Program-made: the position numbers and the translations under genes | Shown here: piece after piece, positions 30,845 through 45,700 of the stretch | How the letters are laid out: every line of letters starts with the position of its first letter | Position numbering within the stretch: the first letter of the stretch is position 1 | Source of the DNA: Sipunculus nudus | Lineage: Eukaryota > Annelida > Sipuncula > Golfingiida > Sipunculidae | NCBI GenBank assembly: GCA_026874595.1 | Contig: CM049307.1 | Span: 55,389,870 to 55,453,869, forward strand | Length of the DNA: 64,000 nt | Direction: 5' to 3' | Notes under the pieces: model-generated | Told to the model about the DNA's origin: nothing | The model's input: only the letters and a program-made list of their open reading frames with translations | Databases searched by the model: none

Positions 30845-33298
30845 CAAACTACAATATACTGATGTTTTAAAGTTGAATATCAGAGCACCAGAACATAACT
30901 TTAGTTATTTCACTGAGTGAAGACATACCTGCATTATGGTATAATCAGCTTGGAACACAGCCACAAAACTCACCAGGCCATTGAATTATCCATACAAAAG
31001 TGCTGGGATTATATTCAGTGCAATGGATGTTCTCTCCATACCTAATTTGAAAACTAATCTTCTCATGTCCCCAAGCTATAATAGTTATTGACATATAGTT
31101 AGTATAAAAATAATTTGATGCATAACATCATCTTTAAATTTGACCTCCGGCTAACACCTTTATTTATGTCTGAAGATATCACTGGATGATAAATAAATTA
31201 TATATTTTTTTCTATTTTTTTCTCTAATTAGCCTATGTATATGCAAAACATAACACAGATTATAGTATTAAATATAAAAACAGCAGGGTTCAATTCTCAT
31301 ACAGCCAAGGCAGGGTGCAGGCAAATACTATGAATGCTCTTCCCATATTCTTCAGGTTGCTTTATCTGATATAGTGCTTTCAATGTGCTATTAAGAGGCA
31401 CAATTGGCAAAAACTTGAATATCTAAAATCAATCTAAAAACTGTATTAAATCTATATCAGACACATGAAGTATACATTATTTTTCATCTGGTACAGTGCT
31501 CTTACTGGTGGTATACATTTTCATATGATGTTTTAACATTTTAAATTTAAAACAAATCTGAACAATATGCTATTTTGAGCACCTAGGAACAGAATGCCAC
31601 TTTTAAGTGGGCTAATATGAAACAACATGAAAATATATAGTTTTTTTTTCCTCATGTCTCTATCAATCAAAAGAAATTAAATTTAATATTCTATATCAAT
31701 AAATAAATTGAATAAATTCTTTTTTTTTTTAATCAGAAGGTCACCCAGTAGAGGAAAAACAACAAAAAAACTTTTGAGATTGATTTTTGATATACAGGTT
31801 TTTGTTAATTGTGCAACCTTAAAGCAAAGGTACCACAGATGAATGAGGTGACATTTCAATTCCATCACTTGGAACACAGCTCCATAAACAATGCATTATA
31901 AGAGATTCAGTATTTATGACACAAGGCCTCTGCAAAATACCATCTGAATTAAATCAAAACTACAAGTTGTCCATTATCCTGGTTACAGTTCCCATTAGTT
32001 GCATGAATCGTTATTTGGGGTTTATTTCATGAGGAATAACAAATAAAGCCACATTTATGTACACACAGGTCAAATGTATGTAAATATGCAATTTTGGACT
32101 GGTGTATAGTGAAATACTACTTTTTTTTCTTGTATGACGACATAAAAATAAGGATCTCAGCCAAAGTCATATTTCCACCCATTTAAAGCCCAGAAAGTCT
32201 GCAAGAAGTCTGCAAGAGACTTTTGGTGTAAACAGAAACCGTTTTTAAATATTAACAGGCCATGATCAATTACTTTTATGATTTTTGTTTTTCAAAATTG
32301 GTCTTGAATTTTTTTGCATCTTTTAAACTCATTTAATTCATGTTTAAAAGATGCTGGAGATAAGTCCTTTCTTGCTGATGTCAGATAAATAAAGGCTTAA
32401 TTATAAATGTGATGGGCATCCAAAAACAAAAATGACTTGATACTATAACACTTCACATATAGTGTATACAAAACATTTGCATCTGATTTGGAACAAAATC
32501 TAGAACTTAGTGTTGCCATTTTGATGGACTCATGAATGTCACATTCACATTACAAATCTATGGAAACTCAGCTTACTGACACCATGAAGAAAGCATGCAC
32601 CTGTCTGGTCCACCTAACTATCTGTTGAAGCTGTGCTCAGACTGAAAAATGTCATTTTTTTCTCATTCCTACATGCATAAAGCTATAATTTAAATATACA
32701 CATTACTATTCACATCTAATTAGGTTGTGTACAGGGGATTATACACATTCTTTGGCATTAGTTTAACTTAATATGCAGTTTATATGGACAGTTACAATAC
32801 TCAAACTGAACTGATTTTTTTTTCCCTCAGGACTGCTATCACCTCTGTTGTGGTGGTTTATCGATTATAAGCGTTTAAATGGTCAAAGTGAAAAATAAAT
32901 TCCTTATTCACATATAAGATCTAATGTGAAGCCACCTAGTGAGCACACAGTGCATTTCAGAATATTAACAAAGATCTTATTTAGCACACACACCTGATAT
33001 GTGTTACATAAAATCATAGTGAATGTTTCTAATACAGTCAAGATGACAAGACACAGAAATCTATAAGGCAATATACAAAGAGGCAAGACATTGCTTCAGA
33101 TCATTAAAATAAGGTACTTATTTGTGCTTTAAGTTGACAAATTCCTAAAAAAAAAAAAGGTTTAATATTTTTCATTTTTTTTATACTAATTCTTTTTCTG
33201 TGTATGCACAGCAGACTTGTGTGAAATATTTTATCAAATGAGTGATTAAACTAACAAGAGTCCAAAGAGACTTGCCAGAAAATTATGCTGTTTATTTC

Positions 33299-33369
<71 letters not shown>

Positions 33370-34885
33370 TTGTTTTATGATGAATCAATGGACCTTGTTC
33401 ATGTGCATGTAGCACCAGTCAATATCAGTAAATGAATTATGTGAACTCTTTCACCATGGTCAAATGAATTGTTGTGACTCCTGCATAAATTCAACTGTAT
33501 CCAGAAAATATGAAATTTAATGCATATTTATAATTTTAAAAGTTATCACAAATAAATGTTATCTAACTATATAAGCTTATGCTGTTTTTTATCATATTTT
33601 TCCTCTTATACAAACAGTTTTAACATGCTTAAATAGCTTAAGAAACAAGATATAATAATTATAATTGAATTATTTCCTCTTTAAACAGGAACACAGTCCA
33701 TCTGCTGACTTCAGTCCACAATGGAGACAAGATAATATTATGGGATGACCATATATTATAAATTATTAGATCTTTAAAATGAGCATGCGCACTTTCTACA
33801 AAATGTCTGCTGTGTTCAGTTTGAATGATTCTGCCTAGGGAAAGACAGGAAGCTCTCAGTTTTAAAATAAGGTTTGTATTTTTTTTACTTTCATGTTTGA
33901 TATATAACAAAATATTCCTTTCTGTGTTCATATGCCAAACCTGAACACTTAGTGCCAGTCATCACCGACAGGTGTCGCTTGTGTGACAGACAAGATCAAT
34001 TTACATAGCCAGCCAGGAACTCAAATTTAAACACTGGATGCCAGTTTTCAAGTAACATTGTCCCACTTTACCAGGAGCACCAACAGTATGAGGTTCAATT
34101 CCCATCCCTGGTCTGTGGACATTTTCATGAGGTGAAAGGTAACTGATCTGCAGATTAATACATGAAAGAATGTGTGCAGAGAGATGAGTGTGATGAGAAT
34201 TAATTAATTAGCCTCATTAAAATATAACAAGTTCATGATAAGGCTGTTTCCTTGCATGGAAGGCACTGGCCCACTTGCTTCTTAATGTTACAGCTACACT
34301 GGCACCATGCACTATTTTGAACCCCCAACTTTCTTTCAGTCTACCATACTGATCAGCAAATGCCATGTAATTCACATTATAATTTATATCACCTATTCCA
34401 CCAAGAGGTGCTCATCAGTATTGCTAATAATTATGCTCATATTTTTGTCCAATATGTGACAATGACATAATAAAATGAAGACTCAGGCAACAGAGTGTGA
34501 TTCATCTGATTCCAATTTATCAATTTAATACTTAACAAATTCCTAGTTTCCTCTTCATGAAATAACACAGCATATTGTACTTGTTCCTGTCACTTGTGTC
34601 ACTGTCTCCCGACAAAATATATCATTTTCAGATATTAAAATGTTGGCAATTGGTAAATTGACAATTGTGTAGTAGTTTTTCTTCTGAATAATTATAAATT
34701 ATCATTTATGAGCAGGTCATTTTCAATGTACACAACCTTTGTACAAAAATATCTCTTTGTACAGATGGACACTCTTTGCTGAAATGGACTATAATAAGAG
34801 GCATTTGCAGCTCCTGGCCCTTTAGGACACACATCAGTCCAACTCTCCAGCTCTGCTATAAGTTATAGCTTTACTTCAGTTGCTG
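30845..34885. other. No coding gene seen; possible extended MAP2K 3' UTR; (AT)n tract
   Basis: Uniform AT-rich sequence. (AT)n at 33300-33366. No transposon ends could be paired in this 4-kb stretch, in contrast to its flanks. It lies directly downstream of the MAP2K stop on the minus strand and could be 3' UTR, but nothing proves it. Confidence 0.35.
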
Positions 34886-35346
34886 TTTATTAATATATTT
34901 ACCAAGTATACTGCATGAGTGAACAAGGTGCAAGGCTAGTGGCAATAACTGACTGGAAACAGCAGGGTCATAATAGTGCAGGGTGCCAATCTATGTTACA
35001 GGGTCCTTCCAGGGGGTCACATGACCCATTCTGCTTGTGGCGCCCCCTTGAGGTATGGACCTATTGTCTGGGTGCAAACCTGAGTAATTGCTCCCCTTTA
35101 TACAGAGAATAAATAGAAGAGTGGTTGCCACTCTTAGCATTCTTCAATACATAAAGTTTAACACAGATACAAGTCTCAGGAAAGAGGGATATACAATGAT
35201 CTCCATACATACTTACAAACATACATGTGTGTGTGTGTGTATAAATCAGCCTATCCTCAGGTTTCTTCTCAATAATGTACAGACACAGTCCAGCAATTAT
35301 ACAATTTCACTTATATCTATATACAGTCAGGATGAAGTTGCATTCA
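34886..35346 (-). other. Start of the MAP2K 3' UTR, with the nearest AATAAA
   Basis: The minus-strand sequence after the stop has no further coding exon. The nearest minus-strand AATAAA is at 34891-34886. No clear GU-rich element follows it, and further AATAAA copies occur much lower, for example near 28570-28560. The real 3' end is uncertain and the UTR could be several kb long. Confidence 0.3.
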
Positions 35347-35497
35347 TTAGGATGCTGCAGCCTCCTGCGTCCCTGGGGATCCCAGGATGCTTTTAACAAA
35401 CCCTGCCATGTCCACCTCTTCGTTCTGGTGACGCTCCAGGAAAGGATGCGACAACAACTGCAAGTAGTTCGGCCTATCTCGATGACTCTTTTGTAAG
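35347..35497 (-). CDS. MAP2K6: MAP2K coding exon 9 (C-terminus and stop)
   Basis: Completes C295 and runs to residue 344 and TAA. Contains R-D-R-P-N-Y and L-L-S-H-P-F-L, the kinase subdomain XI arginine and the end of the fold, followed by the short tail that in MKKs forms the MAP3K-binding DVD region. The acceptor is TCTTTCAG. Confidence 0.94.
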
Positions 35498-36729
35498 CTG
35501 AAAGAAGATATATTTTGAATTAAAAAGCATGCACATGGGACATAGCCTTTCAGTAACGATGTCAAATAAACGTTTAAGGTCCTCATTACTGACATAAGCA
35601 GAGCCTCCATCGTGAAAATTCAAACAGAACCTATAAGACTTTCAACAACAAAAATTTAACTTCTCTAAATTTCCAAAGAAGAGAGTTTTTTTCTCAGAAC
35701 AATGACAGACGACCATTTCATTGTTAATTACACAGAACCTCAAAGATTTTTCTTCAAACAATAGTGGGCAGTTATAATTTCTAGATTTTTTTCTGTAGAA
35801 CCTCACAAAATTTCTCTGACAATAGTGACTGGCTATATTTTCCAGATCATTTCTGTATATCCTGAAAAAATTGTAATTATATAATAGCAGGATGTTAGCA
35901 TCTTATAGTTGATTCTGACAGTTTTTTTTTTTTAAATTCACACAAACATATCAGCTGCCATGAAAAACATATAATCCAGAATGGTCCGTCATTTACATGG
36001 TTTACAACCACCTTCAGTTACAGAGTTTATCTGTTTGTCAACAAGGGTGCATGTACGGTGTTTACTAACAGCTTATACATAAACAAGCTCATACATCCGT
36101 CACAGAGGGAATATATAAACCTTTCTTGGGAGGAGTTGGGAGAAGTTTATTTATACAGTAAACCAGAAATCATATAAATCCTACAGATAAAGCACGTGAA
36201 TAGCTGGCTTTAACTATTTGCAAGACAAATATTTTTTTCCCAGTCATTTAAACAAACATCTCACTCTTTGAACTTACTTTTCCAGGATAAACTGTATAAT
36301 GCCGTGTCAAAAAATTCTCTATCAGATTTTTTTTTCAGCTGCAATATTCATAATTTTTATTACACTAATTCCTGGAAATCGGAATACTCAAATCTGCCTG
36401 CAAATTTTGTATAATGGCTTTTTCTAAATTTGTGCTTAAAAATTCATGACAATTTCATGCAGGCCTTACCACTTAGCAATGAAATCCTGGAACTCTGTGG
36501 AGTAAACATCAGCTGGCAAGCGAGGAGGATCATCAGTGACGACTTGTTTCAATTGCTCAAAAGGAGTCTGCCAACCTGAGTAGGGGAACTTGCCCGTAGC
36601 CAGCTCCATCTGGAGGTGGAGGTTATCATGTAAAAATATTCAATATGTCAGGCCTTCATTCAGTTACTGGTTTGAAATGAGGTTTATTGCTTTAGATCAA
36701 TTATCTTTCTTTCTCTATATCTTTCTTTT

Positions 36730-36780
<51 letters not shown>

Positions 36781-39700
36781 TTCCCTCTTTCTATCTCTCT
36801 TGCTCTTTTTCTCTCTCTCTCTCTGCACGTGCAGCACATATAGCAGAGGAAAGGCTGAATGAAATTTGAGGGTTATTGCTTTAGCTTAATTTTCTTTCTC
36901 CACATACTCCACAGCCAAATCCATTTTGTGTATACACTAAAACCTGATTGTCACAGAAAACATGTCAAAATTTATGGGGATATCGCTAGTAGTGGTAGGA
37001 TTTGATTTTAAAATCATAATTGATGATTGAAAAATAAAAATGACCTATTATTGATTTATAATCGAATATTTAATGTTATTTATATAATAGTTAAATCAGC
37101 TGTTTACTAGTACCTAAAATACTGACTCCAATAAATAGTCTGACATTACATCTATATTCATAATGAAACCGTCAATCCACCAGCATCCAAGGTCAACTTG
37201 CGGTCAGACTATTGTTGACTTTTCTAGGTTCTGTTTGATGCTATTTGTAACTTTACCATTTTGATGTTGTTCATATATGTCTGACAGTAGTAGATTCTTC
37301 GCATGTGTAAAGACATAATAGTTTTGAATCAATTAATTATGCAAAAATGCAATCAATTTAATCAATTTTGAAAGAAAACTACCAATCATCAATTTAATTG
37401 ATTAATCAGCGCACCATTAATCACTTGTATAACCAATTATCAAAAATACTTACCATTGAGATACCAAAAGACCATACGTCTGACTTTATGTCATAACCCT
37501 GCTTGCCTGGCTCAGGATTTATCCTTTCTGGCTGTAAAACAAAATAAAAATTACAAGATAAGGCTCATGCTGCAAACCACTGCATTATATCATATTTTAC
37601 AAAGTAATACTGACTGTTTTTCTCTACTATTCAATCAATCTTTTCATACTGTTATGTTTTGATATTTTCACTGACTTGAATTTCAGCCTACTTGCATGAA
37701 TGACCAACTTTTATAATTATCTGGGTCCTTATTTGAACTGATATTTTGCCAAATCTTATTTAAACCTTATATAGCTTCTCTGTCCAGTCAACACAATATA
37801 ACATACCCTTGTACATGCTATAATGTTAGTGATCAAGATAAATATATAAATATATCTTGGTCATATTATGATATCCATACATTTTACCATGCTCATATAC
37901 CCTGAAATTTTGACCATTCCTTCCAAAGGATGCATCAAATTTTATTTTTAATAAAACAAAGGCAATCATCTCAGATATTCAACACTGTGGTTGGCTTCTT
38001 ATTCGCGAGGCTGAAATTTCGCGATTTTTCCATTTTTAATGTTTTGCGAGGGTTTCATTTTCGCGATCTCACAAGAACCTATATCAAATCTTTGGCAAAG
38101 CCATATACCTGTGTGTATTATAAAATGAGAATAAGTCATGAGTTTGTGACATTTTCTTATATAATGATAGGCCCGCACACACAGCATAGGTGGTTTAGTT
38201 CAAATTTAAGGCTCAAATTTCCCTATACCTGCAAGGATGTAATTTATTAAAAAAATTCTCTCTGTTTTAACCTATTACCATACAAGTATTGATTACACTA
38301 AATAAGAAGGACATTCTCAATTGGCCGATTATTCCCGAGGGTTTCATTTTCGCTATTATTTCCAATTGGCGAATATCGCGAAATTAAAACCCTCGCGAAC
38401 AAAAAGGCAACCACAGTAGGTACTAATGTACAATGAGATACTCAACACATTAAATACCATTAAATTGTACTTTAATACCTTTAAGGAGTCATTTCAGGGG
38501 GACCACAGCACAAAATGCTGTGCTCCATTGACCAGCAAGAGGAGCACAATACTGACAAAATCACAAACCACAAAACATTTTGTAGTGTCATCACAGTGTG
38601 TTCAATTAGTATTTAAATTTACACAAATAACAATATAAACTCACAGCCATATATGGTTTGCACCCAGCATCAATTGTCTTGGCAACAGAATCTACCAAGT
38701 GGCCACTAATCCCAAAGTCACATATTTTTACATCACCGTTCTCCCTGATGAGGATGTTTGAGGGTTTGACATCACGATGGATGACTTTCAGCTCAGTTTG
38801 TAGATAATGTAATGCTTTCACAACCTGCAACAGAAAATTGTCGGAATAAGCTCAGTAAACCAGAAAGATTGTACATGAGTCATGACATTCATATATGGTA
38901 ACGCACTGTAACGGCCATTTATCCCATTGGATCAATAACTTAGTAAACAGGCAGTAATATTAACATTAGACCATGAGTGATGAATTAACACAGTAGAATA
39001 CATGTGAGCTCAAAACCAAAAGTGTAAACCCATGTCTATGGTAACAGGTCAATTACTGCGTTGGCTAAAATTTGGCTATTGTCCAGTAACCCACATGAGA
39101 CATGCATGCATTCATGAGGTCAGAAATTCATATACATGCAGGGCGATTTACCAATATGATGAGTTAAAACAGGATACTTTCTCACACATGGTAGGTGTTG
39201 TTAGAAAGTAAACTGACATATGGAACGATTGGTCTGATTTATTTTAACAGACAGCATATTTGTAGGCCATAAGGTGCTGTCAAAAATGATGAAAACATTT
39301 GTATCCTCATTTAGCCTTATAGTGTGACCCTCTATACAAAATGAAAAGGCAATCCGACCTGGTGGGATACTCTCTATTGTCAGAGGGCCTATATGGCACT
39401 ACGTCAGTCGTCAGAATAAGAGAAGGGGAATTTTCTGCACTAAACTGGAGACAATACAACCAGAGGAACAAAATTCCTGCTAAGTTTGACTATAAAGCTA
39501 TGTCAGTTGGTAACAATACATAATATCTAGGATGTGGTAGAGAAACGCAGTAAACAGAATGCAATATAAATTTGCGAGGGGTGTTTATTTGCAGGCAGTA
39601 AAATATTTGTGACAAGGTGTCAGTGATGCCAACACACTCTAGATCACAATGGATCTGTAGGCCGCACACCAGGTAACTATGTCACTTGGTCACTATACCA

Positions 39701-42700
39701 TCCTCTCAGAATTCCATTTTCCCCTTGAATATATTCTGCATTTGCATACAACAGGCAAATAAGCAGTTGACAGAAAATTAAATGAAAGTCAAGTGAAAGT
39801 AATTTTTTTCCACAAGTTTTAGCATAAACATAATGTATGCAATCATTACTGCAGCTTAAGGATTTGATTTTTGCTTCAAATTCAGTTTTTTGGCAACATG
39901 AAACCTGTAACATAAATAGCTTGAGTCACATTTTTCAATCATTCATGACACAAGGTTACATGACACCAAGCAAAATATACATTTAACGATGCTGTTTAAC
40001 TAAATAATCCACAGAATGACACCCTATCTATACACTGGAATGTAAATTACCTAGTTTGGAATGTAAATTATTTATAATGATACGATTCATCCACCGTATC
40101 ATCAAATATGACAGTGAACTAAATTCTTCATATTCTCCAAATTTTTATAAATGGGTACTGTGTCAAATGGTATATTTCATACCATTTTACACATTATATT
40201 CAAGAATGTCCTCAGCTCAACCAAATCCAGAAAACCTGTACAAAGAACAATATACAAAGAGTTTTACTTTAAAAGTTTAGCTTAAAGGGGCCCAATCACC
40301 TCTAATGCATGTTGAATTAACACAAAAAAAAGCTTCTTCCCTTTTTATCTAAATTTGTATCTGCCAAAATATTGCCCTGAAACCACTTGCTTACTCCTTG
40401 TAAATGAGTGTTAAAAACAGTGGACCAGGTGGGATCACAGGTGTCAACATAAACACAGCGCTTGCTTCGCCCAAGCCACAACATGTGTCAATCAGGAGAT
40501 ACCCTGACTGACCTGGCCAAAAAAAATGTAATACATGTTCCTGCTGGATGAAACATCGCTTGTTGCAGCTCACAATCGGACCTAAAGTCATGTGGCCTTG
40601 TTATGGTTAACAGACACGTATGGACTGTGTTTACCAACATGCAGAGCCATAACAAGGTGTCAAACAATCGTATGTGTGGTACTGTGACTGTGTGCTGGGA
40701 TGGTTTTGCTTGGAAACTTTCATATAAAGTAAAAATAAAATAGAAGTGTGAAAGAATAGACATAATACTGTTCCTAATTATGCCTCTTTAACCAATGAAA
40801 CTGTCTCCAAAGCAGTTAGACCTTCACAAATCATCTGAGAGGAATCATAAATGGCACACTCTTGTTGAGACTCGGGTAGGTTTCATATGCAAGTGGTTAA
40901 AATTTGCAATTTCCACTTTCAGCATTAAGAGAGGGTTTGATTTTCATGATCACACCAATCCCTACACAGTAAACTACACAAAGTATATGCTTTATTGTAT
41001 GAATTATTTATTATGCTTGTTAAATCTTTAACAATTTCAGAAAGACCTTGGGAACATTGAATGTGTGGAAATCTCATTCAATACAGGCAGATAACAAACA
41101 AGATACTGTATCATTCCATCACCAATCTGTGATTTACAGATAACATAAACGTTCTGTTAATATTTAAGTTTGCCTTGCAACCCTACATGCATTAATAATG
41201 TTTAATAGATGAAGAGGAGGCTGTAGTGTAAACGAATGTTCACCTAAGTAGCCCAGGTATCTTATTCACAAAGGTGTAAATTTTGAAGACAATTTCATTT
41301 TCGCGTATTACATGAAACTGAAACCCTCACGGGCAAAAAGCTGACCACAGTATGTAATCCTTGACTTACTGCAAATGCTACCTTCCCTAAGACATTCTCT
41401 GGTATCGTCTGGCCTTTTTCGTACACTAGCTTGTAAAATTTGTCTAATGATGTGTCCATAACCTCCATGCAGATCCACACATCACCCTGAAATAACATGA
41501 ATACAAGTGAAATTTACAAAATGTCAACAATACAATAGTGAAATGACACAATAAAACAGGGCTGGGTATTGCTTACAATTGGCATGGTAGCAGTCAATAT
41601 TGACTTTCAGCCTTTCACTTTCCTAACCAATTTAGGATTTATAAGTCTAAATTTGGAACAGAAACCTTTTTTTTAAATCAATTTAAATTTTAATTGACAA
41701 AATATTGAAAAATATTCATATTATACATGTATGAAGACAATATCCCAATACCACTGTGAAATTCCTCTTTGTTCATATTTGGCATATCTGTTAGTATAGT
41801 TTCAAATGTGTATTATCTTTATTACTATTAACTTGTACCCCTTTAAAAGGTTACTGGCCTGTTAATCCATCTATTACAGACCCCCCCCCCCCCCCCCCCC
41901 CCCGCCCCTCAGCATTAAATCAGAGAGGTGGTATTAATACAGATGCATGCTAAGGGAGGATTCCCTGTACCTGAAATGTGCAAAAGTTAGGTTTAGGCTA
42001 TATGGTAAATAACAGACCTCTCTGAACAAAGCACCGTAGAATTGTACAGTGTATGGACACGAGCTGCTCCTCATGGCTACATCTAAATCCATAAGGAGGC
42101 GCTGCTGTTCTTTACTGTTGACGGTCACCGGAATCCTCTGTGAAATAATATCATACTATTATTATCCAAAATATATAAATGTATCATTATGACTTAAAGC
42201 TTATTAAAAATAACAAGGGACCTATGGGTCACTGTGCTCAGCTGAAGTTGAACTTGAAGGTAAAAGTCTAAAATAATATCAAATGGAGATAAAGTGTAAG
42301 AGGAAATGGTAATAAAGGTTGGTTTATATGATTGGTTTGTATTGATGAGCAAGAAATTGTTGCAAATAATATTTTGTGACCTGACCATGTGTTTCCTAAT
42401 GTTGAAACTGAAGCATGTGAGCAGTTTGTGATTCAATTGAATCTATTTTTTTGTATAATATATACTATTAAATATATATGTATTTTTTAATGAAATGTAT
42501 ACAGTTGAAATATAACTAAATAACAACATAAAACAGGGCAAACAAAGCCTGATCTCAAATTCTGCTGAGGCAGGAAAATAATGAACAAATGTTTGTATTA
42601 AATCCTCATTTTTTTATCACATCAATTTTTTTAAATTTAAGTTTATATTTCTATACATTTCCAATATAACATATATATCTGAATATAAAAGTTGATTCAT

Positions 42701-45700
42701 AATTCTCAATTGCATCATCATAATTCTCAATCTTGTCAGATAACACCACATCATGCATACAAATGTTTATTTATTTTTTACCACAAAAATATATCTTTTA
42801 AATCTGCAAAACAATAAATATATAAAAATAATACTTGATTTAGATTTCACAATTTTTAATTGTGTCTTTATTTATCCATAATGTGCTTCATATTTTATGA
42901 ATTTAAGCATACTGATGGGTTCAATTATATTTGTTAAAATCATTTAAAAGAAAATAGATTTCTTTAAAAATGCTACATTACACAACATTGCATCTTCTGG
43001 GTTACACCTTGAATTTTTTTCAAGGAAAGTTTTTGCATATCAGAGTTGAAACAGCATTACAATTAAGGAGATACAGTGAAAACAATAACAACAATAACAA
43101 TTACTGCATAACACTTGGTTGGTTGGGTTTGCAGGGGGGGGGGGGGGTATTGGAGTGGTGATATGAATAACTGTACACCTGTCACAGCAGGGGATCTCCC
43201 CCAGTGACTGTAACAAATCAGACACCCTGGCATAGCTGACTTCCATTGACCTGGAGTGGGACCCTGCATCTGTAATCTGTAATCAAAGCAATTGACTACA
43301 ATAGAGCCTCAAGAAAAAAATCAATAACTAGCTTAATTTTCAAGCTTTTATTTTCAAATTTCAGATTTAAACAAATTAAATATTTATGTTTACATGCTGT
43401 GAAAATTAAATCAATGGTACTTACAGCAAAAAAACGTGCCATGGTCAAAGTTGGGCAAAATTTAAGGTACTGATTTCATTTTTATGCTTATAACTTAAAA
43501 AATTTACAAAATTCAGATCTAATTTTGGGTAAACAATTGAATCTTGATTAAACATAGTTATATACTTGATAAAATAGACTCTAGTTTCAAAATTTTTCAT
43601 GTTAAGTGAGTTATTATTTTTCCTGATTTTTTACAAAGTCCATTATGTTTGGGCCCATAACTTAAAGAATTTATTCTTTACAGACTTAATTTCTGGCATG
43701 TTCATAGGAACTATATAGAGGAATATTTATGGTAAATATGAGGAAAAACAGATGAGTGGTTTTGATATTAGGCAGTCCTGAAGTGTGAAAATAGGATTTT
43801 AATAAAAAATTGAGGTTTTTCCTTAATTTCTCAAAGGAACGAAGTCGCAAAGACCCAGTTTTCGGCTTGGTAGGAGATCTTGGGGACATCTAACAGTATG
43901 CTGAATTTTGGATTCCTAGGTCTTACGGTTTCAAAACGTGCCACATCTACGGACGGACGGACGGACGGACGGACGGACAGACGGACGGACGACGGACAAT
44001 GGACCACGACTATAGCTCAGATGACTTATAGTCAGCTGAGCTAAAAATACTGGCACAAATGACATTTCTCTGTGAGGTCACAATTCAACTCAAATTAAAA
44101 TTCTTTATTTCATTCAAACATATATTTTGTTTTAATATTCAGATCATGTTCAAAATGCGAACAGTTTAAAAAATAGTCCTATACTTGTATGAGGGTAGGG
44201 TGGTCAAATATAAGGCAAATATTTCCCAAAGGTTTTCTGAGTCTTCACAATGAAGCACCAGTTGAGACACAAAGCATCACATTTGGCAAACTTGCATGAA
44301 GGATACAAAAGAGAGTGACATTTCATGGATGGTGCACAAGAAACTCAAAAGTTTTATCCGTTTGACATAATACCTTTATGGGTAAAATATATGAATTTTA
44401 ATACACACTCATTTCTATTCAAAAAGAGATTAAGGCAAGAGCTGCAATTATACTCTGTTTCAACACCCTTGTCCACCTTTATTTTCGGGATATTTCTTTC
44501 AAATCTATTTTGTTCACTGTTTCAAATTAGCTTTTATCAAATGAGGTAATGTAGCCATTTATGATGATTCAAATAAGTATGAAATTAACATATATACTTC
44601 GCAACACACAGACAGTGTTGATCTGTTTAGAAAGTGTGGCATGATGGCGTCATTTCAAGGGGCCATCAGTGTTAATTTATGTCATGTAGGAAGGGCGTAT
44701 GTGTGACATAACAAACATATGATGAACAAATACTATTGTGACATCATCACTACAAATCATCAAATGTATGTAGTTTTGATGATTTGTTGCAAGACAGTAC
44801 ATATCTCCAGTTTTTTTCAATTTATCAAATGGAATCCATACATGAGAGAGTATGGAGAGTATTATTTAGCTGTTAGATAATGAATACATTTGTTAGATTT
44901 GCATTTGAGTCTGAGGTAAATTCAGGTTAGCTTTGGTGTATTTTTTTAAAATTAATACCAAAAAAAAAATAGGTGGACAGGGATGGTGGAATAGAGTATA
45001 GAAGTGGAAACAAGATATATTAAAATAAATCGGATCCATAAAGAAAAGCTCAGTGATTCTGTAGACAAATTATTTATTGTGTGTGGTATTAGTGGGAATT
45101 GACCTATCCACCACAGCCCAAATGCTATGCCCTTTAACTTATTATTATAATGAGCCCCCAAAACGCTCCTACACAAAAGGTCTTCCATGCCCATGGTAGC
45201 AAGAGCTGCTTACAACATAATAATGATGTCATAAAGGTTGATGATACATGACGTTGTATTGGCTGACGTCATCAAATGGTATCGTCTGAACATTGTTTAC
45301 TATATTGCAGTCATTATGAACTGTCTTGCAATATTTTGGATTATTTGTCTCAAATGAAATACATGCCAGGTAAGACATTATTAGTCACTTGGTAGTCAGA
45401 GGAATGGTTCCTGCAACATATAGACTAGAACTTTTTATACTGTCTCCTTTGTATAAAAAAATATATCCCGGAAAACATGCCGACATGGGTACTGGAAGTA
45501 TTTACAGACTACAAGTGTTCTGTTTGACAGAGCTCTATCAAATTATGCAAGATTTAGTTTTTGTCAGATGATTGACTCATTATAATGTTTAAGGTCACCT
45601 GATAGGTTGCTTGCTAGTCCATTGCTTATGATTATTCATTGAATGAATATGCGATTAAGGTCACATAGAGTTCATGGATAGGTCAATTATTAGTAATCAT